Origin: a virus
IMG/VR virus record: IMGVR_UViG_3300042891_000140
Location: 1-36,270 of that record
Strand: one strand, 5' to 3'
DNA length: 36,270 nucleotides
In this document: in pieces, positions 24,611 to 32,128 of the stretch
How positions within the stretch are numbered: position 1 is the stretch's first letter
Layout: each line of letters starts with the position of its first letter
Made by a program: the position numbers and the translations under genes
Notes under the pieces: generated by a model
The model's input: the letters and a program-made list of their open reading frames with translations, nothing else
The model's database searches: none
Told to the model about the DNA's origin: nothing

Positions 24611-27464
24611 GCTCAACCCTGCGCCTGATGCACATGGCTCGGATGCGCATCTGTGGCCCCCTGGTGCGGGCCATCATGTCCTTGCGCATGTACGACACAG
24701 TGTAGCCATCGATCTGCTCTAGTTGCTTCTTGAAGTCCTCGTAACCGAACGACATCGCCACGCAGTGTGAGCGGATGACCTGCTCCTCGATGAAGTAGTC
24801 CACGTACCCGGCTACCTCGATCTCGTGCTCCACGCGCCCCAAGACCTTGTTGCGCGTTATCGTCTGGTCGATGATCTCCCCGCTGCCCAGTGCAGCCAAC
24901 ACCTTGCCGTCGCTCTTCTTGATCACGACGAACTGGCCGTAGCTGTCACGGGTGAAAGCGTTGAGCACATCCTCTGCCGTGCGCACGCCGTTGCGCACCA
25001 CGCGGCGGGCCTTGTCTACCATGCGCTTGAGACTCTTGATGATCTCCGCGACAGGCAGGTCGATGATGCCTGCGTACTTGGACGAGACGAGGATGGCGCT
25101 GGCAATCATTGCGCCGCAGCCACCAGCCCAGAAACGCTCATCACCAGTCATCTGCCAATCGCGCTTGATCATGGCGATGGTTTCCCGGGTCACGCGCTCA
25201 GCCGTCTCTTGGTTCTGCACAAGCCAACGCACGTAGGCTTCACCAGCCACACCGTAGTTCTCCTGCAGGACGCGGATGGTCTGCTCTTCCTCGGGCGTCC
25301 AGTTCAGCTTCTCCTCGGGCGTCCACTCCAGCATCCGCAGCAACTCGCCTTGAGAAGTGTGCGCTCGCACACCGGCCATGTAGTCCTGCATGTGGGTGTT
25401 GGACGTGAAGAGCGCCAGGGTTGCCCACGACACGAGGTTGATGCGCTCGCGGTTGTGGTGAACCTCTGACTTCTCCTTGCCCTGGCCCTCGGACAGGTCG
25501 AACACCATGCCCGGGAACCACTCCATGTCGTGACGCGACTTGTGCGTGATTTCGTCCGATGTGAAGGGGAGTGAGTTAAGATTGCCAATCCGCTGCTGCA
25601 TCGTAACGGGGGAGGTGCTTTTGCCTGTGCGATATCGCACCGGGTGACCCCACACCGAATTGAGCAGCGACAGCGCCAAGGATTTACCCGTACCCGACTG
25701 GGTTGAGCCTGCATGGAACGTCAGGCAGGGCATCTGGGTAAAGCGCATGAGCGGTGCGCCGAAGGAGATGCACGAGATCGCCAACAGGTCGTACAACTCC
25801 CGCTTGATCAGCATCTGAGGGAAGCGCCGCCATTTCTCCAGGTTACCCGCCGAGCGCGTGATGCGGGTGATGTTCTGCAGGTCGGGCATGGGCACCGTGC
25901 GGGTGGTGCCGTCTGGCAGGTAAATCTTGCCGCTGTAGACGAAGGTGCCGTCCTCTTGCCATCCGTACTGGCCGGGAATCTTGACGGTCTTCTTGTTGAC
26001 GCTGGCCTCCTCGACGCAGGCCCGGACGTACTCGAACAGGTTCTTGTCGTTGCCTGACCCGTACGAGGCCATGATGTTCTGCGCAGCCAGGGCCTTGATC
26101 AACTCGTCCTTGCTGACCGACGCTTTCTGTGGGAACAGGACATCCGCAGGCTTGCCTGGGCGGTGCGCGATCATGTGGACGGTGTGCTCGTTCTCCTTGT
26201 TCAGGATGTCCACCACGAACATGTCGTAGGGCAGGATCATGACCTGCTGCTTGCGCTTGTTCCCGTCCGCGTCCTCGACCATCTTCTCCACGTACACGCC
26301 GCCGTTGACCCCGTAGGCGTATCCCCTGGGGGGCGTAGGTCGTACCACCTTGATGGTGGGCGCATCGGGATCGTCCGGGTCAGCCGGGGTGATCTCCAGT
26401 TCCTTCTCCGACGTGTCGGCCATGACCTCCCGGCCCAGGGCCAGGGGGTTGGTGATCTTGCCGAAGTGCTTGCAGTTCTGGCAAACGCCTGGGTTCTCGC
26501 TATCGAACTTGATGCAGGGATAGGGGCCTTTAATATCCCGCAGCTTGGCGTGCATCCGGTCTTCGTCGTACGGGTGCAGTTGGCTGAGCATGATCGCCGC
26601 CTTGTCCCCGTCCGCGCAGTACTTGGCCTGACTTAGCAGCCCGCGCCACAGCGGCTCCATGCCGTCGTCCTCGGCGTTCTCCACGTAGTGGGCCAACTGC
26701 GCGCAGCCGTCCCCGCTACTGGTGCGCTTCATGATCGTGCCGAAACGCACGACGCTGTTGGCCAGCATCTGCACGCCCGTCTTGGTGGCGTTGATCGGGC
26801 GCTTGCCGGGAAGCTCAAGCAGGGGTGCGGGGGTAGGCACGGCTGTGCCCAACAGGCTGCTGAGCTTGGCGAAGAACTCGTCAGCATCGAGGACAGCCGC
26901 GCCTTGCGACAGGACTTCCACCGGCCTGGGCTCGCCGTATTTCTTCTTGAAGTTCTTGGTGCCAGGGATGCGCAGCACCCGGGCGGCGTCCGCCGTGACC
27001 GTGTTGTCGATGGCCAGTTCGCGCTGCTTGCACAGGCGCTTGAACGCCTCCGCGATGGGCTTCCACTGGGCCACAGTCAGGGGCTTGTCGAACGGCCAGT
27101 AGCAGTGCAGCCCGCCGCCAGAGGCGACGATCCACGGGTTGCCATAGGCGTCCAGCCCTGTGTCAGCAAGAAAATTATCTAGCGCCTTTTGTGCCGCTTC
27201 GCGGCTCTCGTACCCGTCCATGTCGATGAACAGGGACTTGATGTACTCGGCGTTGTCGGCGGTGCGCTTACCCCGATCCGCAAACGTAGCAAGCGCGAAA
27301 TACACATCCTGCTGCCCCTCAAGCCAGCTTCGTGCGTGTGTGGGTATCTCAGCCAAGTCTTCGGTGAAGACGTGCTGTTTCTTGGGTGAGGAGAGTTCTG
27401 CCGCACAGTAATACCCGTGACCCGGAGACGGCAAAACCGCCGCTAAGAAATCTAGCGGTTCCAT
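24585..27464 (-). CDS. Primase-helicase (AEP-like primase with P-loop helicase domain)
   Basis: A 959-residue replication protein. The N-terminal ~200 residues look like an archaeo-eukaryotic-type primase: FIDMDGY (Asp81, Asp83), SGGGLHCYW (His120) and ADAARVLRIPGTKNFK fit its metal, histidine and template-basic motifs. A Cys-containing block (CIKFDSENPGVCQNCKHFG) follows near residue 320. The helicase part has Walker A GSTQSGTGKS (Lys594), a SDE Walker-B-like site (FTSDEI) and a LFTSN sensor, in DUF927/superfamily 3-like order. This one chain could unwind DNA and make primers for the family A polymerase encoded upstream. The start has CGGGA nearby and lies 12 bases after the previous stop. 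Whether the primase is active cannot be judged. Confidence 0.85.
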   Translation of the reverse strand: MEPLDFLAAVLPSPGHGYYCAAELSSPKKQHVFTEDLAEIPTHARSWLEGQQDVYFALATFADRGKRTADNAEYIKSLFIDMDGYESREAAQKALDNFLADTGLDAYGNPWIVASGGGLHCYWPFDKPLTVAQWKPIAEAFKRLCKQRELAIDNTVTADAARVLRIPGTKNFKKKYGEPRPVEVLSQGAAVLDADEFFAKLSSLLGTAVPTPAPLLELPGKRPINATKTGVQMLANSVVRFGTIMKRTSSGDGCAQLAHYVENAEDDGMEPLWRGLLSQAKYCADGDKAAIMLSQLHPYDEDRMHAKLRDIKGPYPCIKFDSENPGVCQNCKHFGKITNPLALGREVMADTSEKELEITPADPDDPDAPTIKVVRPTPPRGYAYGVNGGVYVEKMVEDADGNKRKQQVMILPYDMFVVDILNKENEHTVHMIAHRPGKPADVLFPQKASVSKDELIKALAAQNIMASYGSGNDKNLFEYVRACVEEASVNKKTVKIPGQYGWQEDGTFVYSGKIYLPDGTTRTVPMPDLQNITRITRSAGNLEKWRRFPQMLIKRELYDLLAISCISFGAPLMRFTQMPCLTFHAGSTQSGTGKSLALSLLNSVWGHPVRYRTGKSTSPVTMQQRIGNLNSLPFTSDEITHKSRHDMEWFPGMVFDLSEGQGKEKSEVHHNRERINLVSWATLALFTSNTHMQDYMAGVRAHTSQGELLRMLEWTPEEKLNWTPEEEQTIRVLQENYGVAGEAYVRWLVQNQETAERVTRETIAMIKRDWQMTGDERFWAGGCGAMIASAILVSSKYAGIIDLPVAEIIKSLKRMVDKARRVVRNGVRTAEDVLNAFTRDSYGQFVVIKKSDGKVLAALGSGEIIDQTITRNKVLGRVEHEIEVAGYVDYFIEEQVIRSHCVAMSFGYEDFKKQLEQIDGYTVSYMRKDMMARTRGPQMRIRAMCIRRRVEREAAVDDA

Positions 27465-27476
27465 GAATGTCCCGAG

Positions 27477-27674
27477 TTATTCGTTGAAGGGCAGCGGCAG
27501 TTGGTTGGGGTTGGTACGCGCCCGTTCGTGCTCTTTGTCTCGCCCGCCGTTGTCCACACGGTAGGCCAGTTCCACAATGGCTTCAGACGGCAACACGCCC
27601 GCCTTGTCGATGATGGATTGAATCTGCCGAGCGAACTCGTCGTCGCTCAGGCTTTGATACTGAATTCCTGACAT
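27477..27674 (-). CDS. Small hypothetical protein before the primase-helicase
   Basis: A 65-residue protein, MSGIQYQSLSDDEFARQIQSI... I chose the ATG at 27674 because GGAG lies six bases upstream of it; the ATG at 27686 has no ribosome site, and its own ATGGAG provides that GGAG. The product is acidic helix in the first 45 residues (EFARQIQSIIDKAGVLPSEAIVELAYRV) and ends in a short LPLPF motif. It overlaps the end of the HTH gene by 28 bases, so translation is probably coupled. The last residues (NQLPLPFNE) resemble a QLPLF-like clamp-binding peptide, but this is only a resemblance. Confidence 0.66.
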   Translation of the reverse strand: MSGIQYQSLSDDEFARQIQSIIDKAGVLPSEAIVELAYRVDNGGRDKEHERARTNPNQLPLPFNE

Positions 27675-27928
27675 GCTTTGCTCCATGCTTGTTCGTTATC
27701 GTTGGACTTCATCAGAATCTCCAGCAGTTGCTCAACGGCAGGCCGATAAGGCGCGAGCACGGTGTTCTTGCCAGTGATCCAGTTGTATACAGTCTGACGC
27801 GATGCGCCCGTAACCTGGGCGATGCGGATGACCGAGAAGTCCAAATGTACGGCCCAACGCCCGAGTTGACTCCCGAGCGTTTTGGGTGATGCCTTTACGG
27901 CCTTAACAGTCTTGACTGAATAGGACAT
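27647..27928 (-). CDS. HTH DNA-binding protein
   Basis: A 93-residue basic protein with a central helix-turn-helix: SVIRIAQVTGASRQTVYNWITGKN (about residues 32-55), where GASRQTVYNWITG is the recognition helix. Residues ~60-72 (YRPAVEQLLEIL) fit the closing helix of the XRE/Cro fold. The N-terminus is Lys-rich (VKTVKAVKASPKTLG). The ATG lies eight bases after a strong hairpin (27936-27951) and has no good ribosome site of its own, so expression may be controlled at RNA level. Location in the replication operon and lack of an integrase argue against a classic prophage repressor; a middle-gene switch is more likely. Confidence 0.74.
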   Translation of the reverse strand: MSYSVKTVKAVKASPKTLGSQLGRWAVHLDFSVIRIAQVTGASRQTVYNWITGKNTVLAPYRPAVEQLLEILMKSNDNEQAWSKACQEFSIKA

Positions 27929-27935
27929 GGTGGAA

Positions 27936-27951
27936 GGGGGCCGAAGCCCCC
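27936..27951 (-). promoter_or_regulatory. C(UUCG)G tetraloop hairpin upstream of the HTH gene
   Basis: On the minus strand the bases read GGGGGC TTCG GCCCCC: a perfect six-pair GC stem with a UUCG loop closed by C-G, one of the most stable RNA hairpins known. It lies between the stop of the ssDNA-binding gene (27958) and the ATG at 27928, leaving TTCCACC before the start. It lacks a following U run, so it is not a canonical terminator; it may act as an mRNA stability element, an attenuator, or a block to ribosome entry. Confidence 0.7.
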
Positions 27952-27957
27952 GGTTGA

Positions 27958-28866
27958 TTACTCATCGTCCCACTGAGCCGCGAGCTTAGCCAGATTTGGC
28001 TTGCCTGCGGTTGCGGGTTCTTCCGACTTGCTCTTGCGCTTGGTCGGCGGGGCGTTCTCTTCCTCCTCGGCTGCAGGCTCTTCAGCCTTGGGTGCAGCCT
28101 TGGCCTTGGGCTTGGTGCCCTCCAGGGCCAGGGGAGCCGCGACCTTGTCCGTCTTTGCTACCGTCATGGTAACGGCGCGCTTGGCGTCTTCGGTCTGGCC
28201 CTGGCGCACGGAGCTTTCGTACTCCTCCTCGGTCAGCCAACGCATCGGCTTGAAGAAGAGCTTGGGCGCCTCGGCCTTGGTGTCGAACTGCATGCGGGTG
28301 ACCAACGTCTCGGGGCTCACGCCTTGGGCGGCGAGGTAGCGAGCGTAGGCTTGCAGCGGGCGCTTGTCGCCTTCCTCCTTGCCGAAGATCGACGTGGCGG
28401 GCAGTTGAAGCTGCATCACATCGCCGTCAATATCATTAGCAAGAACAACAGCGAGGCGCTGACTAAACCGGCAGGCACGAGACTCGCCCATACCGGAGCC
28501 CTTGACGTTCTGGGGGCAGGTCGCGCAGCGATCCGACTGCTTGTTCGCAGACTCGGGGCTAGGCGTCTCGCCATCCGCAGACCAGCAGTCCGGGCCAGAG
28601 AGCGTCTCACCGTCGTACGCCTTGGCGTAGAAGGTACGACCGATCTTGGGGGCAGCGTTGACGACAACCACGTCCAGATAGCGTTCATCAATTGCAGCGA
28701 CCTCCTTGCCACCTACGAGTAGACGGAAGACGCCGCCTTTGATCGACACCCGCTTGCCGCCGCCACCACCAACGCCACCTGCGAGGGACTTGGCGAGGTC
28801 GGACAGTTCGCCTTTCTTGGCGAAGGCGGGAACATTTGAACCAGAAAAAAGAGCGATGTTGCTCAT
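27958..28866 (-). CDS. Probable ssDNA-binding protein
   Basis: A 302-residue protein, probably cytoplasmic. Residues 30-40 have a Gly run (GGVGGGGGKR), residues 40-160 a beta-rich core (VSIKGGVFRLLVGGKEVAAID, YLDVVVVN). Four cysteines (Cys94, Cys114, Cys117, Cys132, with CATC spacing) could bind zinc, as in phage T4 gp32-type proteins, though the order differs. The last ~70 residues are charged, low complexity, rich in Lys, Ala and Glu, and end in an acidic tip (AAQWDDE), the hallmark of tails by which ssDNA-binding proteins recruit partners. Location between helicase and primase-helicase fits. It is not a recognised OB fold from sequence alone. Confidence 0.58.
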   Translation of the reverse strand: MSNIALFSGSNVPAFAKKGELSDLAKSLAGGVGGGGGKRVSIKGGVFRLLVGGKEVAAIDERYLDVVVVNAAPKIGRTFYAKAYDGETLSGPDCWSADGETPSPESANKQSDRCATCPQNVKGSGMGESRACRFSQRLAVVLANDIDGDVMQLQLPATSIFGKEEGDKRPLQAYARYLAAQGVSPETLVTRMQFDTKAEAPKLFFKPMRWLTEEEYESSVRQGQTEDAKRAVTMTVAKTDKVAAPLALEGTKPKAKAAPKAEEPAAEEEENAPPTKRKSKSEEPATAGKPNLAKLAAQWDDE

Positions 28867-28878
28867 AGTGCTTTCTCC

Positions 28879-29268
28879 TTAACGAGGCTTGGTAACAGCG
28901 ATATCGAACTCGGCAGTGTTGCTGAGTCCAGGGGGATGCAGGCTGGGGTTCTCTTCCAAGAACGTCTGCATGTTGGTTTGCGCGATGCGCTTCTCAAGCA
29001 GATCGACAGCGTCGTGCTCGATCACAAACTTCTTGAAGCTGTCCCAGTCCTGGGTGTAGTACCGGGTCTTCTCCTTGAGCGTGATCGTGCCGAAGTCGGT
29101 GCGAACAGACTTGGTACCGAGCGCCATCATCTGATCCTTCATGGCGTTCTTCACCTCTTGCTGCTGCTCCTTGATGTTCTCGATCTGCTTGTCGAGGTCT
29201 TGGATAGCCGTGCGCATCTTGGTGTACATGCGCACGAGCTTGTCCATCGGGATGGTTTCTTCGGTCAT
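28879..29268 (-). CDS. Coiled-coil protein of the replication operon, unknown function
   Basis: A 129-residue protein. The start is ATG 29268 with AAGGAG ideally placed (AAGGAGAAAGCAATG); an upstream in-frame extension to 29358 has no ribosome site and overlaps the helicase gene. Residues 10-52 are a coiled coil (VRMYTKMRTAIQDLDKQIENIK), then a small beta part (VRTDFGTITLKEKTRYYTQD) and a helix (WDSFKKFVIEHDAVDLLEKR). The end is a Pro-rich turn and a strand (EFDIAVTKPR). It resembles small phage proteins that sit beside recombination or ssDNA-binding genes, but no catalytic site is seen. Confidence 0.72.
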   Translation of the reverse strand: MTEETIPMDKLVRMYTKMRTAIQDLDKQIENIKEQQQEVKNAMKDQMMALGTKSVRTDFGTITLKEKTRYYTQDWDSFKKFVIEHDAVDLLEKRIAQTNMQTFLEENPSLHPPGLSNTAEFDIAVTKPR

Positions 29269-29295
29269 TGCTTTCTCCTTATCTTTGTGTCTAAG

Positions 29296-29323
29296 AGTAT
29301 ACAGTGTCCAGAGTCGATTACAA
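29296..29323 (-). promoter_or_regulatory. Candidate sigma70-type promoter before the coiled-coil gene
   Basis: On the minus strand TTGTAA (29318-29323) and TATACT (29296-29301) are 16 bases apart. TATACT matches five of six consensus -10 bases; TTGTAA matches TTGACA in four. It lies across the helicase stop codon in the one AT-richer gap of the minus-strand unit, and transcription would begin close to 29289, giving a short leader with a strong ribosome site. This would boost the ssDNA-binding and primase genes. Confidence 0.45.
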
Positions 29324-30886
29324 CCCCCTTTCTTGAATTTCGCTGTTGAACAGGTCAACGAGCAGTGCGTTGTCGTCCACCTTGGCGGTGAGCGCCTTGA
29401 ACATCTTCTTCTCCACGGGCGAGCCCTCGATGTGGATGACGGTCACCTTGTCGGCGTTCTGTCCCTTGCGGTCAGCCCGTGCGATGCACTGGGTGTACTG
29501 CTCCACGCTCATGAGCGGCCCGTAAAAAATAACCGTGTCGGCAGCGGTCAGCGTGATGCCGTGCGCTGTAGCCGCAGGTTGCATGACGAGCACCCTCGGG
29601 TTGGGCTGCGTCTGGAAACGCTTGATGATGTCGCCGCGCTTGGTGGCTGTCACGCCGCCGTGAATCTGTTCGTTGGCGATCCCGTTTTTGTTGAGGTACT
29701 CGCTGATGGCGTCGATGGCGGAGCGGAACAGGGCGAAGATGATCACCTTCCTGTCCGTTTGTTCGAGTGCTTCCATCAGGACGTTCAGGCGCGGGGTAGC
29801 GTCGAACTCAACCACCTCCTTGTTGTCGGTGTAGGCCACGCCTGCTGAGATTTGCAGGAGTTTATTTAACGCAGCGGCAGCGTTGACTGCCGTGATCGTC
29901 TCGCCTGCGGCCATGACCAGCATCTGGGTCTTGAGCAGGTTGTAGTACTTGGCCTGCTGCGGCGTGAGCGGCACCTCGCGGGTCATCGTCACCACGGGCG
30001 GCAGGTCAAGGCACTGCGCCTTGCTGTAGCGGATGGCAGGCTGCAGCGCCTCGAACACCTTGTCGGCAGCGTCGAGCTTGGGCGCCCACTTGAACATCGT
30101 GATCTTGTTCATCACGGCATCGCGCCAAGCGGTGTAGAACTTGGGCACCCCGTTGGGGTTGACCAGCTTGGCCAGACCGTAGGCGTCCACAGGACTCTGC
30201 GAAGCAGGCGTGCCGGTCATCATCCACAGGTAGGTGTCGGGCTTGATGATGGAGTTCAGCGCCTTCCACCGCTTGGTCTGCGGGTTTTTGTAGGCGTTGG
30301 CCTCATCAACAATAACTAAATCAAAACGCCCATCAGCGCGAACTTCGTTCGCAATCAGGCTCAGGCCCTCGTAGTTGATGATGACGAACTCGTAGTTCTC
30401 TTGGATCAGTTCAATCCGCCGTGCGGCCTGGGCATGGTGCGCCACCACCGCGCTGCGGTGGATGACGCTGTTACCCAAGTCCTGCATCCAGGCGCTGTGC
30501 ATGATCGACAGCGGACACAAAATCAAAACCCTCCTAACGTCGCCACGCTTCATCAGGTAGTCAGCCGCCCACAGGGCAGACAGCGTCTTGCCCGTACCGG
30601 GATCGTTGAAGACGAACGCACGGCGGTGCAGCGTGAGGAAGGAGGCAGTCTCCTTCTGGTGGGACATCGGCGTGTAGCGCCCGGGCCACTCGTAGCGCCC
30701 GTAGATGGGAGACGGTACGTTCTTCACCCCCAGGTTGCGCAGCACACGCGCTTCATCCAGGCCCCAGTACACGGCTACGTCGTAGCCGCCACCTTCACGG
30801 GGCAGCGCCTTGCTCTTGGGGATGAGGGAATACTTATCCGGGTTGCGCGTCTTGAAGACGAGCAACCGGTTCTCAACGACTTCCAT
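29318..30886 (-). CDS. SNF2/DEAD-type superfamily 2 helicase
   Basis: A 522-residue ATPase. Motifs in order: Walker A DPGTGKT (Lys100), LCPLSIMHSAW (motif Ia), DLVIVDEAN (Asp194, Glu195; N replaces the usual H of DEAH), MMTGTP (motif III), then in the second RecA-like lobe VIIFALFRSAID, LVMQPAATAHGITLT and QCIARADRKGQ (motif VI). This is the SNF2-like helicase/translocase type common in phages, which remodels or unwinds DNA during replication and repair. The first ~75 residues are an N-terminal accessory region (REGGGYDVAVYWG). The start has CAGGAG before GCATGG. The TAA stop falls within a candidate promoter. Confidence 0.88.
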   Translation of the reverse strand: MEVVENRLLVFKTRNPDKYSLIPKSKALPREGGGYDVAVYWGLDEARVLRNLGVKNVPSPIYGRYEWPGRYTPMSHQKETASFLTLHRRAFVFNDPGTGKTLSALWAADYLMKRGDVRRVLILCPLSIMHSAWMQDLGNSVIHRSAVVAHHAQAARRIELIQENYEFVIINYEGLSLIANEVRADGRFDLVIVDEANAYKNPQTKRWKALNSIIKPDTYLWMMTGTPASQSPVDAYGLAKLVNPNGVPKFYTAWRDAVMNKITMFKWAPKLDAADKVFEALQPAIRYSKAQCLDLPPVVTMTREVPLTPQQAKYYNLLKTQMLVMAAGETITAVNAAAALNKLLQISAGVAYTDNKEVVEFDATPRLNVLMEALEQTDRKVIIFALFRSAIDAISEYLNKNGIANEQIHGGVTATKRGDIIKRFQTQPNPRVLVMQPAATAHGITLTAADTVIFYGPLMSVEQYTQCIARADRKGQNADKVTVIHIEGSPVEKKMFKALTAKVDDNALLVDLFNSEIQERGL

Positions 30887-30900
30887 GCTTTCTCCTGTTG

Positions 30901-31131
30901 TTACTTGTCCCCGCGATTGGCCTTGACGCTGCGCATGCGCAGGTTGGTCTTCGCGGAGGTGCCGCCCTTGCTGAGCGGTCTGATGTGATCTACGTCCTTG
31001 CCGTCACCCTTCTTGGCTGCACCCGTCTTCTCCATCACGCGCCGCGCCTTGACGCGCTCGGCTCGGTTGGCGATCTGTTCGGGCTTGCCGTGGTACTCGG
31101 CGTATTCCTTCTTGTAGTCACGCGTGGCCAT
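30901..31131 (-). CDS. Small HNH endonuclease-like protein
   Basis: A 76-residue basic protein with a compact HNH core: VDHIRPLSKGG (Asp48, His49), TNLRMRSVKANR (Asn63, Asn72). The order D-H...N...N fits the beta-beta-alpha-metal fold. It has no zinc-binding cysteine pairs and is very small, with an N-terminal helix (DYKKEYAEYHGKPEQIANRAERVKARR). The ribosome site (AGGAG) includes the TAG stop of the upstream gene. It may nick or cut DNA in replication or packaging, or be a degenerate homing nuclease captured as a phage gene; it sits in an operon, not inside another gene. Confidence 0.78.
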   Translation of the reverse strand: MATRDYKKEYAEYHGKPEQIANRAERVKARRVMEKTGAAKKGDGKDVDHIRPLSKGGTSAKTNLRMRSVKANRGDK

Positions 31132-31140
31132 GCTTGGCTC

Positions 31141-31812
31141 CTAGTGCTTGGGGTTGAACGTGCAGGTGGCCACGGGGCACCATCCGCACAGAGGGGACTG
31201 TGATGGGTTCCACACGTCCGTGGCGTGCGCTGCTTCGAGCTTGGCCACACGCTCACGGTAGCGCCACCATGCTTCCTCGGCCTCACCGCGCAGCATGGCG
31301 TGGGTGGTCATCGACTCCTTGACCAGGAAGAAAAGCGCCGACTTCACTTGCCTGATGTGGGGGAAGTGCGTGAACACCATGAGGGACATGAGGATCAGTT
31401 GATCCCGGTCGGGGTACTTGTTGTTGCCCGTCTTCCAGTCAACCACCTTGGCCGACAGGTTGTCGTCGTCAATGATCAGCAGGTCGGCGATGCCGCGTAC
31501 CCAACGGTTGGGATCGTTGAAGCCGCAAGGCTGCAGGTCACGCGTGACACCCATCTCGTGCTCGAACAACTTCCTCCCCGGCTTGTTCAACACCGCGTCC
31601 ACCACCGGCTTGAACTGCGCGTACTTCTCGGGAATGGGCGTGCCGTCCTTGCCGTAGTCCTCGATGGCCTTGTGCACATCCTTGCCGTAGATGGTGTGCG
31701 TCGTCTCTTGGAACGGGTAGTTCTTGAGAACCTTGACCTCGTGGTAGCGCCGAGCGCAACCCTCGAAGTCCTTCAGGCCGCTGTGGCTCCACGTGATGTT
31801 TGTTTCGCTCAT
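31141..31812 (-). CDS. PD-(D/E)XK nuclease, Cas4/AddB/RecB-like with Fe-S cysteines
   Basis: A 223-residue exonuclease-like protein. The N-terminal SHSGLKDFEGCARRYHE has Cys19; motif His47 (GKDVHKAI), Asp110 (RGIADLLI) and Asp125-x-Lys127 (VVDWKTG) form the PD-(D/E)XK active site; the C-terminal PLCGWCPVATCTF supplies Cys209, Cys212 and Cys217. One cysteine before and three after the nuclease core is the 4Fe-4S arrangement of Cas4 and AddB-type nucleases. It probably resects DNA ends for recombination-dependent replication with the SNF2 helicase downstream. The start overlaps the preceding stop as ATGA. No CRISPR locus is nearby, so a Cas role is unlikely. Confidence 0.87.
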   Translation of the reverse strand: MSETNITWSHSGLKDFEGCARRYHEVKVLKNYPFQETTHTIYGKDVHKAIEDYGKDGTPIPEKYAQFKPVVDAVLNKPGRKLFEHEMGVTRDLQPCGFNDPNRWVRGIADLLIIDDDNLSAKVVDWKTGNNKYPDRDQLILMSLMVFTHFPHIRQVKSALFFLVKESMTTHAMLRGEAEEAWWRYRERVAKLEAAHATDVWNPSQSPLCGWCPVATCTFNPKH

Positions 31813-32114
31813 TTGAATTTGGCTGACTTGATGGCCTTGGCAAGGCGCCCTGAGAACTCGGTGACGAAGTGCTCGTTGTCGTGCAGGCGGTGACCCATGT
31901 CGTAGAGGATGGCGTGTGTGACCTCGTGCCAGAAGGTGTCGTCGATCTCAGCGTCCGTGAACTTGCGCCCTGTGAGGTTGCTGCTGGCGCCGATCTCGAT
32001 GCGACCCAGGTCGTAGTAGGTGCGGCCCATCGTCGCCTTGCGGCGCATGGACTCGACTACGTCAACGGAATACATTTGCTTACCTACGCGGATGCGGACG
32101 GGGATGTTTGGCAT
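31809..32114 (-). CDS. Small HExxH metallopeptidase-like protein
   Basis: A 101-residue protein with AAAGGAG six bases before the ATG. Residues 1-45 form beta strands (VRIRVGKQMYSVDVV, YYDLGRIEIGA). The helix TFWHEVTHAILYDMG carries His63-Glu64-x-x-His67, and NEHFVTEFSGRL (Glu86) can give the third zinc ligand. This is a minimal zincin fold, similar in plan to SprT- or ImmA-like phage peptidases. It sits between the DNA polymerase and the Cas4-like nuclease, and its stop overlaps the nuclease start. Its substrate could be a host repressor or DNA-protein crosslinks, but nothing in the sequence decides that. Confidence 0.78.
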   Translation of the reverse strand: MPNIPVRIRVGKQMYSVDVVESMRRKATMGRTYYDLGRIEIGASSNLTGRKFTDAEIDDTFWHEVTHAILYDMGHRLHDNEHFVTEFSGRLAKAIKSAKFK

Positions 32115-32128
32115 GCTTTCTCCTTTGT

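Noticed and set aside
24825-25469. Plus-strand frame of 214 residues opposite the primase-helicase
   Set aside because: It is antisense to the Walker A domain region, with no ribosome site and a His/Asp/Val-rich reverse-frame profile.
27647-27928. HTH protein as a lysogeny repressor
   Set aside because: There is no integrase, no divergent Cro-type gene and no operator set; it lies mid-operon between the ssDNA-binding and primase genes.
31141-31812. Cas4 of a phage CRISPR system
   Set aside because: No repeats, cas1 or cas2 are present. The AddB/RecB-like Fe-S nuclease call in a replication operon explains it better.
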